This document shows positions 1-5,446 of a stretch of 5,583 bases of DNA, piece after piece. The translations under genes were made by a program, and so were the position numbers. Each line of letters starts with the position of its first letter. Position 1 is the stretch's first letter. Under the pieces are notes generated by a model that worked only from the letters and a program-made list of their open reading frames with translations, was not told the origin of the DNA and searched no databases. This DNA is from CBCOTE01 sp965112965 (GTDB lineage: Bacteria > Desulfobacterota > Desulfovibrionia > Desulfovibrionales > Desulfovibrionaceae), in contig CBCOTE010000010.1 in NCBI GenBank assembly GCA_965112965.1, positions 1-5,583 of the forward strand, read 5' to 3'.

Positions 1-205
1 GCGAGCTCTAACTGGCTTGGGAAGTTTACTTACAACTGAACCCGCTAAAGTGATACAAATCGCTATGGTGGGCAAAGACTAAGGGTGGGGCTTGACCTTT
101 AGAGAGGCGACGACCTTGCTGTTTCAACACTGTAGCTAAGAAAAAAAATGACTGCTCACAGTATGGCCATGGTAAATCTCTATCTTACTATGATTGCTGA
201 CGATT
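1..205. other. left edge, no supported gene
   Basis: I see no gene here that I can support. A 26-codon frame is open from the window edge and stops with TAA at 80-82; it could be the last residues of a gene lying to the left, but it is too short to recognise. A TTGACC at 92-97 resembles a -35 box but has no fitting -10 box about 17 bp downstream. A run of eight A residues at 141-148 precedes a 23-codon frame (148-219) that overlaps the next gene. No hairpin terminator is obvious. Confidence 0.4.
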
Positions 206-1321
206 ATGGATGCATATAAAAACATACGTGAATATCTTTCTGGTAAAGAGCTTATTGACAAAAATGAAATTGAATTATTTCAGCTGCATGAGCTTGTCGA
301 GCAGGGCTTAGAATCATATGATAAGCAGACAGGTAAGCTTATAAAGACACTGTCAGCTGATGAAGGACGACTATGGATCTATACTCAGACACTAGCCTTG
401 CTAAAAGGCAAATTCAAATCCAGCATAGGATCTAGATTAGAAGAATCATTCTTTGTACATAAAATATATCCTTCAATATCCCCATCCCCACATATACGCC
501 TACAGGACGGGCTCCCCTCTTCGGCAGAGCTGAGTGATCCCACATTCCCCGCAAAACAAACTATTAAAAATTTTAGAGCTAGCGGTAAAGAACTATCCGA
601 ATTAGAAAAAGATAACTTAGATAAGTTTTCAAGGACTCAGCACAAAGAGCATATAAAACAAATTAAAAATGTCATTAAAGATCTAGAAGTTAAAAAAATA
701 GAAGTACCTCAAATAACAATCATTGAATGGCAACGTAGTATCGTTCTTAACAGATCAAAAGAAACTTTGGCACGGCTTGAAGAAGCTAAATATAAGACGA
801 GCCAATTTTTAGAGTTGCGAGGCGGCCTTCCTGATTCATGTCCAAATAACACAGTCTGTAGGGATGCCTTTAGTCAAACAGAAAAAACTATACCTGACCC
901 TGAAGGATCAAATTCACCTTTTAACGAAAAGCATCCCTTTGAAAAAGCTAAATATAAGACGAGCCAATTTTTAGAGTTGCGAGGCGGCCTTCCTGATTCA
1001 TGTCCAAATAACACAGTCTGTAGGGATGCCTTTAGTCAAACAGAAAAAACTATACCTGACCCTGACGGATCAAATTCACCTTTTAACGAAAAGCATCCCT
1101 TTTATTCTACAGAGCTGGCTGTCGCTATAAAATGTTGGAACCATTTTTTTGCTAATCGTAAACAGGAAGAAGACCGGCTTATAAAAGAAAATATTAATAA
1201 ATGGCTTAAGAAGAACTATCCTAAAAAAGTGACCAATGAAGCTCTGAATAGGATGTCTACTCTTGTAAATCCCGATTGGGCTAAGGAGGGAGGAGCACCT
1301 AAAACTCCGGGTAATGACTAA
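206..1321 (+). CDS. unrecognised mobile-element protein with 54-residue tandem duplication
   Basis: The product is 371 residues, has no signal peptide or membrane segment, and is rich in Lys and Glu, so it is probably a soluble, largely helical protein. I chose ATG 206 because it is the first ATG in frame; the frame is also open from a TTG at 194, and neither start has a clear Shine-Dalgarno sequence. Residues 192-245 and 246-299 are near-identical copies of one 54-residue block containing two cysteines and ending in KHPF. The last 72 residues (ELAVAIKCW, then a charged helix, NKWLKKNYP, LVNPDWAKEGGAPKTP) resemble a tail I associate from memory with uncharacterised proteins of proteobacterial mobile elements, so the function remains unknown. 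The gene is AT-richer than the helicase gene and stands alone, about 700 bp upstream of the operon. It looks intact despite the duplication. Confidence 0.75.
   Translation: MDAYKNIREYLSGKELIDKNEIELFQLHELVEQGLESYDKQTGKLIKTLSADEGRLWIYTQTLALLKGKFKSSIGSRLEESFFVHKIYPSISPSPHIRLQDGLPSSAELSDPTFPAKQTIKNFRASGKELSELEKDNLDKFSRTQHKEHIKQIKNVIKDLEVKKIEVPQITIIEWQRSIVLNRSKETLARLEEAKYKTSQFLELRGGLPDSCPNNTVCRDAFSQTEKTIPDPEGSNSPFNEKHPFEKAKYKTSQFLELRGGLPDSCPNNTVCRDAFSQTEKTIPDPDGSNSPFNEKHPFYSTELAVAIKCWNHFFANRKQEEDRLIKENINKWLKKNYPKKVTNEALNRMSTLVNPDWAKEGGAPKTPGND
779..1102 (+). repeat. 162-bp tandem duplication (two copies)
   Basis: Positions 779-940 and 941-1102 are adjacent direct copies of 162 bp, exactly 54 codons, so the reading frame is kept. 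By eye they differ at only two bases: G782/A944 (Glu to Lys) and A904/C1066 (Glu to Asp). Both changes alter the protein and no silent difference is present. Such near-identity indicates a recent duplication. A misassembly is less likely, because the two copies can be told apart. Confidence 0.95.
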
Positions 1322-1670
1322 TCGACTTCTCCTTAAAATTACGGGGTGTCCCTAAATAAATATACGACCCTGTTTTTGCTGTGGAGTGTGTACAGATATT
1401 TTTATCTCGTCAGGGCTCTGAAGGTTATCTGCCACCCTACTGTCCACTTTTGTCTCTGTAGCTACCCCCCCTTCTCCTATACACATCAGCCTTATACATA
1501 ACAGCAACTTCGGGCTGAACTTATTTTCACGGTCATCAAGAACGCGGAAGGATCTAAACTATCTGTTAACTCAACATAATAATTACGGTTTAACCCTCGA
1601 GCCGGATTGCCCCATCCAAATATTCTTCACTATATCTCAGTAGCCGACAAAAAAATTTATACCTTTTGCA
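1322..1670. other. AT-rich intergenic region without a gene
   Basis: There is no convincing reading frame on either strand. Small landmarks are an 8-bp palindrome GTAGCTAC at 1458-1465, a seven-C run at 1465-1471, a near DnaA box CTATACACA at 1477-1485 (one mismatch), CCTTATACATAA at 1490-1501 (the same 12 bp recurs at 5023-5034), and ATTACGGTTTAACCC at 1582-1596, which has a near copy at 1928-1940 beyond the der fragment. No strong terminator hairpin follows the upstream gene. Confidence 0.5.
1582..1596 (+). repeat. direct repeat, left copy (ATTACGGTTTAACC)
   Basis: This site reads ATTACGGTTTAACCC. The copy at 1928-1940 reads ATTACGGTTAACC, identical apart from one missing T. The pair brackets the der fragment, with 75 bp between this copy and the fragment. 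It could be a duplicated insertion footprint or a repeated protein-binding site. Confidence 0.4.
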
Positions 1671-1871
1671 GAACCCCAACTGCTCCTTGAGCAGACGTTG
1701 TCCATCGGGGTCGCGCCCTCCCATGAGGTCCCACTTGTTCACCATCACCACCAAGCCACGCTGGGCCTCCACGGCCTGGCCCACCAGCCTTAGGTCTTGG
1801 TCGCAGAACCCCTCGCCGGCGTCAATCGCTGCCACCACCACATGGGAGCGCTCGACGGCCCTGAGCGAGCG
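1671..1871 (-). pseudogene. der: fragment of GTPase gene der (engA)
   Basis: Read on the minus strand, about 67 codons match the second G domain of Der/EngA, the essential GTPase that acts in 50S ribosomal subunit assembly. Visible landmarks are RSLRAVERSHVVVAAIDA, EGFCDQDLRLVGQA, and the G4 guanine-recognition motif in VVMVNKWDL, followed by LLKEQLGF. The equivalent stretch in E. coli Der runs from around KTLQAIEDANVVMLVIDA through VNKWD to LGF. The similarity stops abruptly on both sides: after LGF the frame continues as unrelated Lys/Phe-rich sequence, and upstream there is no Walker A or Switch region. A full Der is around 450-500 residues, so this is a scrap and not a working gene. It is clearly GC-richer than the flanking DNA, which suggests capture from a chromosome. 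A frame on the opposite strand (1666-1938) is only its shadow. Confidence 0.85.
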
Positions 1872-1927
1872 GAAAATTCCGAAAATTAAAAAAACACATC
1901 CTTCATTTTATTCAATTAATTCTGCTT

Positions 1928-1940
1928 ATTACGGTTAACC
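1928..1940 (+). repeat. direct repeat, right copy (ATTACGGTTAACC)
   Basis: Near copy of the site at 1582-1596, one T shorter, lying 56 bp to the right of the der fragment. It contains the 8-bp palindrome GGTTAACC, so it may double as a regulatory site for the operon downstream. Confidence 0.4.
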
Positions 1941-2028
1941 TACCAAACAGTTTTACCCCTATCCCCCCTAACCGTTCCCTCTGTTTTTCTCGTTATGATG
2001 GCCTTATCCTGATGATGAACTGAAACAC

Positions 2029-2036
2029 AAGGAGGT
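2029..2036 (+). promoter_or_regulatory. strong Shine-Dalgarno for the alpA-like gene
   Basis: AAGGAGGT is a full match to the anti-Shine-Dalgarno sequence. It sits only 3 nt before ATG 2040, which is tighter than usual but still the best start in this frame; the in-frame ATG at 2073 has no comparable site. Confidence 0.75.
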
Positions 2037-2039
2037 CAA

Positions 2040-2279
2040 ATGCTACCTAAAATTCTCAATCAATTAGAGCAAATGATGCCCCCACTCGTAGCTCGTAGCC
2101 ATCCCAAGTTCAAGGAATGGACCGGGGTGGGTGGTCGGCGTATGGCCAATCTGGACTGCCTGGGACTAGGCCCCCAAGAGCGAATGCTTTTAGGCAGAGA
2201 AGTCGTTTACCCCCGAGGAGCGCTCTTAATTTGGATCTCGGGCCGTCTCAAGGGGGTCAAGAATCATGCAGCAGGTTGA
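2040..2279 (+). CDS. AlpA/excisionase-like small DNA-binding protein
   Basis: This 79-residue protein has the look of the AlpA / MerR-type helix-turn-helix family, used by prophages and integrative elements as excisionases or transcriptional regulators. The pattern supporting this is PPLVARSHPKFKEWTG (first helices), GGRRMANLDCLGLGP (recognition helix and turn, where family members usually have a tRTLaNldsrGeGP-like run), the basic wing around GREVVYPRGAL, and a final helix LLIWISGRLK. The start is fixed by a full Shine-Dalgarno sequence. Its last 14 bp overlap the start of the helicase gene, so the two are almost certainly co-transcribed and translationally coupled. By analogy with P4 AlpA and similar proteins, I infer that it regulates this operon or directs excision or replication of the element. 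Candidate targets are the ACGGTTA inverted pair upstream or the RGTTACCC units downstream. The exact role is unproven. Confidence 0.7.
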   Translation: MLPKILNQLEQMMPPLVARSHPKFKEWTGVGGRRMANLDCLGLGPQERMLLGREVVYPRGALLIWISGRLKGVKNHAAG

Positions 2280-4194
2280 TAATAAAAAAATAAATGGGTT
2301 CCCAATAGCAAATCCGTTAGACGATTGTGGTTGTAGAGCACCTATAGGAATTCGTTCACATATAAATATCGTAGGTGAGGCAGGTGAGAGCCAGAAGTTT
2401 ACTGGCCCTTTAGCGCAAGCGCAATCCAGCGGGGAGCTTCCAGAATCAATTACGTCATTAATTAATCCTTCTCCTAACCAGGATTTCCGGGTTACTTCAA
2501 AGGGAGTATTGAAAAGAGTTAAAAAGGGAGCAGGCCAATCTGACCAAACGGAAAATGATTGGGTCTATGTTTGTTCTCCTCTAGAGATAATTGCCGATAC
2601 CTGTGATGCTCAGGGCCAAGCTTGGGGGCGGTTATTAGCAGTACATACTCGCGATGGACAAGTTCATCAATGGGCTATGCCCATGAAGATGTTGGCGGGT
2701 AATGGGACTGCTTATAGAGAAGAACTCTTAGATTTAGGCTTAGAGATGGCACCCGGACCGTTTGCACGCAATAGTCTGCATGAATACATTAGTACAGCTC
2801 GGCCAACAAAGCGGCTCCGCTGTGTTAAGCAAATAGGTTGGCATGAAGCAACGTTTGTCCTACCTGGCCGTAGCTATGGGGAGGAACAAATATTATTTCA
2901 AGCGACTAGCGTTCGTGAGCATGCCTTTCAGATAGCAGGCACCTTAGAGGAGTGGCAACAAAATATTGCTCACTATTGCGAAGGGAATTCTCGGCTAGCC
3001 TTTGTTGTATCCTGCGCCTTTGCTGCCCCTCTATTGTATCTAGCCAAGTTAGAAAGTGGTGGATTTCACCTACGAGGTAGTTCTAGCGTTGGTAAAACCA
3101 CAGCTCTTTTAGCCGCAGGTAGTGTCTGGGGCGGTGGGGGAATAAATGGCTATTGTCGCAGTTGGAGAGCTACTAGTAATGGTCTTGAGGCGGTTGGGGT
3201 AGCACATTGTGACACCCTACTCTGCCTTGACGAGATGGGACAGGTGGCGGCGCGAGAGCTTAGTGATACCGCCTACATGCTAGCCAATGGCCAAGGTAAG
3301 AGCAGAAGTCTTAAAGATGGCTCTGGTAGACCTCCTGCGCAATGGCGGGTGCTATTCTTATCTACCGGAGAGTTATCCCTAGTCGAGAAAATGCACGAGG
3401 TCGGGCGTAAAGCCCAGGCTGGGCAAGAGGTGCGTTTAGTAGACATACCGGCAGATGCTGAGCACGGGTTAGGTCTGTTTGAGGATCTGCATGGATTTGA
3501 TCGTGCCCAAGCCTTTGCTGATCACCTCCATCGCGCGACTGGTAAATTCTACGGCACGGCCATTAGAGCTTATCTTGAACAGATTGTAAAAAACCAAGAA
3601 CAATTAGGTGCTACTGTCGGACAAGCGAGCCAAGATTTTGTAGAAAAGTCTTGCTCCCAAAATGCCGATGGACAGGTACAGCGTGTAGCTTATCGGTTTG
3701 GCTTAGTAGCCGCTGCTGGTGAGCTGGCGGGAACCTTGGGAATATTGCCCTGGCCTGCTGATGAGGCTAAGCGAGCTGCTGCTACTTGCTTTAAAGCTTG
3801 GCTTGAGCAGCGAGGTGGCACAGGACCGGCGGAGTTAGCTGCGGGCGTGGAGCAGGTACGTAGGTTCTTTCAAGCTCATGGCACAAGTCGTTTCGGACCT
3901 TGGAAGAATGATAACGAGGATCGAACTACGAGTACGAGTAATCGTGTTGGGTTATATCGTCAGCTTGATGGCATTAGGGAGTATTTTGTATTTCCATCGA
4001 TATTCCGAGGAGAGGTCACGGCTGGATATGACACAACTACTCTAACAAAGGAGCTTATACGACTAAAGCTTCTCCTGCCTGGTGGCACTGGCAAATCTGT
4101 TAGTACGCATAACCCACCTAGCATTGGCAAGCCTATTAAACTATATCATTTCAGTTCGGCGGTGCTCGGCGGGGAAGGAGACGATCTTGCGTGA
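2266..4194 (+). CDS. DUF927-family AAA-type helicase of a mobile element
   Basis: The 642-residue product matches the DUF927 family of replicative helicase-like ATPases encoded by plasmids, prophages and staphylococcal-type cassettes. A Shine-Dalgarno-like AAGGGGGT (2250-2257) precedes ATG 2266. Residues 1-70 are low in recognisable features. FRVTSKGVLKR (74-84) and WVYVCSPLEI (from 99) open the conserved domain. Walker A is GSSSVGKTT (271-279), Walker B is LLCLDE (318-323), and VLFLSTGE (362-369) fits sensor 1. Residues about 545-642 (NRVGLYR, then EYFVFPSIFRGEV and LLLPGG) resemble the C-terminal winged-helix tail often seen in the family. The N-terminal zinc-finger/TOPRIM primase part found in larger relatives is absent, so this is probably a helicase only. 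The gene overlaps its upstream neighbour by 14 bp and its downstream neighbour by 8 bp. A probable origin lies just downstream, so I infer that it unwinds DNA for replication of the element. Confidence 0.88.
   Translation: MQQVDNKKINGFPIANPLDDCGCRAPIGIRSHINIVGEAGESQKFTGPLAQAQSSGELPESITSLINPSPNQDFRVTSKGVLKRVKKGAGQSDQTENDWVYVCSPLEIIADTCDAQGQAWGRLLAVHTRDGQVHQWAMPMKMLAGNGTAYREELLDLGLEMAPGPFARNSLHEYISTARPTKRLRCVKQIGWHEATFVLPGRSYGEEQILFQATSVREHAFQIAGTLEEWQQNIAHYCEGNSRLAFVVSCAFAAPLLYLAKLESGGFHLRGSSSVGKTTALLAAGSVWGGGGINGYCRSWRATSNGLEAVGVAHCDTLLCLDEMGQVAARELSDTAYMLANGQGKSRSLKDGSGRPPAQWRVLFLSTGELSLVEKMHEVGRKAQAGQEVRLVDIPADAEHGLGLFEDLHGFDRAQAFADHLHRATGKFYGTAIRAYLEQIVKNQEQLGATVGQASQDFVEKSCSQNADGQVQRVAYRFGLVAAAGELAGTLGILPWPADEAKRAAATCFKAWLEQRGGTGPAELAAGVEQVRRFFQAHGTSRFGPWKNDNEDRTTSTSNRVGLYRQLDGIREYFVFPSIFRGEVTAGYDTTTLTKELIRLKLLLPGGTGKSVSTHNPPSIGKPIKLYHFSSAVLGGEGDDLA
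4175..4180 (+). promoter_or_regulatory. Shine-Dalgarno that fixes a TTG start
   Basis: AAGGAG lies 6 nt before TTG 4187, inside the end of the helicase gene. It favours this TTG over a GTG at 4082 that opens the same frame over 100 bp earlier without a comparable site and would give a long overlap. Confidence 0.7.
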
Positions 4195-4726
4195 GCTATT
4201 CGCCTCCTGGGTAGCATCAATTCAGAATACCGCTGCGGTAACTAAAGTAATCAAGGCAAATAAAATAGAATTATTAAATAGTTCTACTTGCTCTCGCCCA
4301 GAGCCAGAGAATTATCAAAGTAATGCAAGAGTTGCCCCTTCCGCGGTTACCCCGGTTACCCTTACCAAAAATCAAAGGGTAACTAAAATTAGTGAACAAT
4401 ATCAGGATGGTTACCCAAGTTACCCTGGTTACCCTCAAAAACCAATATACAGCCAGAATAATGGACGCTTAAACAAACTCGAAGCGCAAGGGGTAGACTT
4501 AATTCAGGCAACGGCTAAAGTCTATTATGAAACCAAAGCACAGATAGGCCCTCAGCTCGAAGTTGTCCCTCAAAAACATTGCATCCTGCGTTATGGTGTT
4601 TGTGAATTAGAAATAGACCATGGACCTATGTGCTCTCAATGCCAAGTGCAGACTACCAGGCAGCTCAGCAAATGTACGGTAAGAGAATGTCATATGTGGA
4701 GTTTTAAAGATATGATGCAAAACTGA
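4187..4726 (+). CDS. unrecognised protein containing the iteron array, cysteine-rich C-terminus
   Basis: With a TTG start the product is 179 residues; the start overlaps the helicase stop by 8 bp, so translation is coupled. I do not recognise the family. Residues 53-58 read AVTPVT and 75-83 read GYPSYPGYP; both peptides are by-products of the same 9-bp DNA unit read in different frames, so this middle part is probably a flexible linker shaped by the DNA sites. The C-terminal third has Cys132, Cys139, Cys149, Cys152, Cys163 and Cys168 plus His131, His145 and His169, including a CxxC pair, which could bind zinc. There is no signal peptide or membrane segment. Its place in the operon suggests an accessory replication role, such as origin binding or helicase loading, but that is only inference. 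It is the last gene of the operon. Confidence 0.65.
   Translation: MRELFASWVASIQNTAAVTKVIKANKIELLNSSTCSRPEPENYQSNARVAPSAVTPVTLTKNQRVTKISEQYQDGYPSYPGYPQKPIYSQNNGRLNKLEAQGVDLIQATAKVYYETKAQIGPQLEVVPQKHCILRYGVCELEIDHGPMCSQCQVQTTRQLSKCTVRECHMWSFKDMMQN
4345..4434 (+). repeat. iteron array 1 (six RGTTACCC units, inside coding sequence)
   Basis: Six exact RGTTACCC units: forward at 4345 and 4354, reverse at 4377-4384, forward at 4409, 4418 and 4427. Units within a cluster repeat every 9 bp, and the clusters start 32 bp apart, close to three helical turns. The array is a 90-bp block with an inverted relative at 4864-4953. It lies wholly inside the third operon gene. Confidence 0.93.
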
Positions 4727-4830
4727 CCTGTAGGGTAGATATAGGTTCAGGGACGCTACCTTCCCTTTCATGGTCAGAACTAGTCAAAACCACTCCTCCT
4801 TTAATTTAACCTATGGTAGACGTAGCCTCT

Positions 4831-4839
4831 TTATACACA
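4831..4839 (+). promoter_or_regulatory. DnaA box (TTATACACA)
   Basis: TTATACACA matches the DnaA-box consensus TTWTNCACA exactly and is the same 9-mer as the R2 box of E. coli oriC. It sits 25 bp before iteron array 2, between the two arrays. One box can arise by chance, so the position is the main support. Confidence 0.5.
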
Positions 4840-4863
4840 TGATCGGCATTAATACTTTTTAAA

Positions 4864-4953
4864 GGGTAACTAGGGTAACTGGGGTAACCATCTTGATATT
4901 ACTAATCTATTTCGGTTACCCTGCAATTGAAGCTTTGGGTAACCAGGGTAACT
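4864..4953 (-). repeat. iteron array 2 (six RGTTACCC units, inverted, non-coding)
   Basis: Six exact units: reverse at 4864-4871, 4873-4880 and 4882-4889, forward at 4914-4921, reverse at 4937-4944 and 4946-4953. Its reverse complement has the same order, orientation and spacing as array 1 without any indel; by hand count 68 of 90 positions agree. The spacers have diverged much more than the units, except a 19-bp stretch running into the three-unit cluster (4882-4900 here, 4398-4416 in array 1) with one mismatch. Confidence 0.93.
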
Positions 4954-4985
4954 GAATTTATTTTTTATTCATCCTGCTAATAAAA
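4952..4985. other. AT-rich tract next to iteron array 2
   Basis: About 34 bp consisting mainly of A and T, with a run of T residues, directly abuts the outer end of the second array and ends at a run of eight G residues. This is a plausible duplex-unwinding element if the region is an origin. Confidence 0.4.
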
Positions 4986-5034
4986 GGGGGGGGAGGATAG
5001 TATCTACTTCTCCATTTTTACCCCTTATACATAA

Positions 5035-5164
5035 AATTCTCGCCTCGGCCCCTTCCTCATTCCTGGGCCCACATCCAAGGTCCAGGATCATGGGATAAAG
5101 ATACCTACCTGGTCAAGCCAATCTGGAAGATTCTCTTAACTTCCCGATTAGAACAAAGCAATAA
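5035..5164. other. intergenic stretch, nothing recognised
   Basis: A mixed-composition stretch between the origin-like block and the mscS fragment. A forward frame runs through it into the antisense of mscS but resembles no protein I know. No RNA gene or hairpin stands out. Confidence 0.3.
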
Positions 5165-5380
5165 TCAACACACGGGCTTTTCCAGCGCCAGCTCGTCGCC
5201 CTTCATGAGTTCTATCGTCAACTCGCAAGCGCGGTCCAGGTCATCCTCGTAGCGGATGGTGACGTCCAAGTCCACGCGGTGGTAGAGGGTGGTATGGTAG
5301 TTGATGAGGGTTCCCTTGACGATCTTGCTGTTAGGCACGAAGACCATTCTGTCGTCAAAGGTGCGTAGGCGGGTGTACAG
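5165..5380 (-). pseudogene. fragment of a small mechanosensitive channel gene (MscS family)
   Basis: On the minus strand about 70 codons match the cytoplasmic beta domain of MscS, the channel that releases solutes on hypo-osmotic shock. The landmarks are YTRLRTFDDRMVFVPNSKI, then GTLINYHTTLYHRVDL, then IRYEDDLDRACELTIELM; E. coli MscS has TTMRTADGKIIVIPNGKI, NIINFS, VRRNEF and VAYDSDIDQV at the equivalent places. The homology begins around 5380, 33 bp before the in-frame ATG at 5347, so that ATG is an internal Met and not a true start. All transmembrane helices are missing, and the frame ends two codons after LEKP, where similarity stops. It is GC-rich against AT-rich surroundings to its left and about as long as the der scrap, so it is a captured or leftover fragment, almost certainly non-functional. 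Confidence 0.85.
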
Positions 5381-5446
5381 AAAGGAGCTTTTTCGTCGTC
5401 ATGAGTGGAATTGGTGTAGTTCCGGTGTCATGATGCAGCGCTCCGC

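Larger units (their letters stand above)
1872..2039. promoter_or_regulatory. leader and probable promoter region of the alpA-like/helicase operon
   Basis: This AT-rich, then C-rich leader precedes the three-gene operon. TATGAT at 1994-1999 is a good -10 candidate, but the sequence 17 bp upstream (around 1971-1976) is a poor -35 box, so an activator or a weak promoter is possible. An inverted pair, ACGGTTA (1931-1937) and TAACCGT (1969-1975), lies just upstream and could be an operator. The first half-site is part of the perfect palindrome GGTTAACC (1933-1940). Confidence 0.4.
4727..5034. other. non-coding block, probable replication origin
   Basis: No gene is visible. The block holds a perfect DnaA-box match (4831-4839), the second iteron array (4864-4953), an AT-rich tract (4952-4985), a run of eight G residues (4986-4993) and CCTTATACATAA (5023-5034). 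Iterons, a DnaA box and an easily melted tract next to a helicase operon are the usual parts of an iteron-controlled origin. The role is inferred from arrangement only. No clear terminator follows the operon; a 5-bp GGTAG/CTACC stem around 4735-4760 is too weak to call. Confidence 0.5.

Noticed and set aside
2..82. Open frame from the window edge ending in TAA
   Set aside because: Only 26 codons with no recognisable motif; an open frame of this length is common by chance.
148..219. Possible 23-residue leader peptide before the first gene
   Set aside because: No ribosome site and no attenuator-like hairpins; likely chance.
1666..1938. 90-codon frame on the plus strand
   Set aside because: It is the shadow of the der fragment on the opposite strand; its protein looks like no known family and it runs into AT-rich non-coding DNA.
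4082..4186. Upstream extension of the third operon gene to a GTG start
   Set aside because: It would overlap the conserved end of the helicase gene by over 100 bp and lacks a fitting ribosome site, while TTG 4187 has AAGGAG 6 nt upstream.
4732..4760. Terminator hairpin after the operon
   Set aside because: Only a 5-bp GGTAG/CTACC stem with a long loop and no following T-run.
4345..4953. CRISPR array
   Set aside because: The units are 8-9 bp, directly adjacent within clusters and in both orientations, unlike the 23-50-bp direct repeats with unique spacers of CRISPR arrays.
5035..5230. Forward open frame running into the mscS antisense
   Set aside because: No recognisable protein, no ribosome site, and its later part is plainly the complement of the MscS coding sequence.
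5382..5446. Left terminal inverted repeat of the ISL3-like element
   Set aside because: No sequence I can match to an ISL3-type end, and the other end is outside the window, so the repeat cannot be defined.
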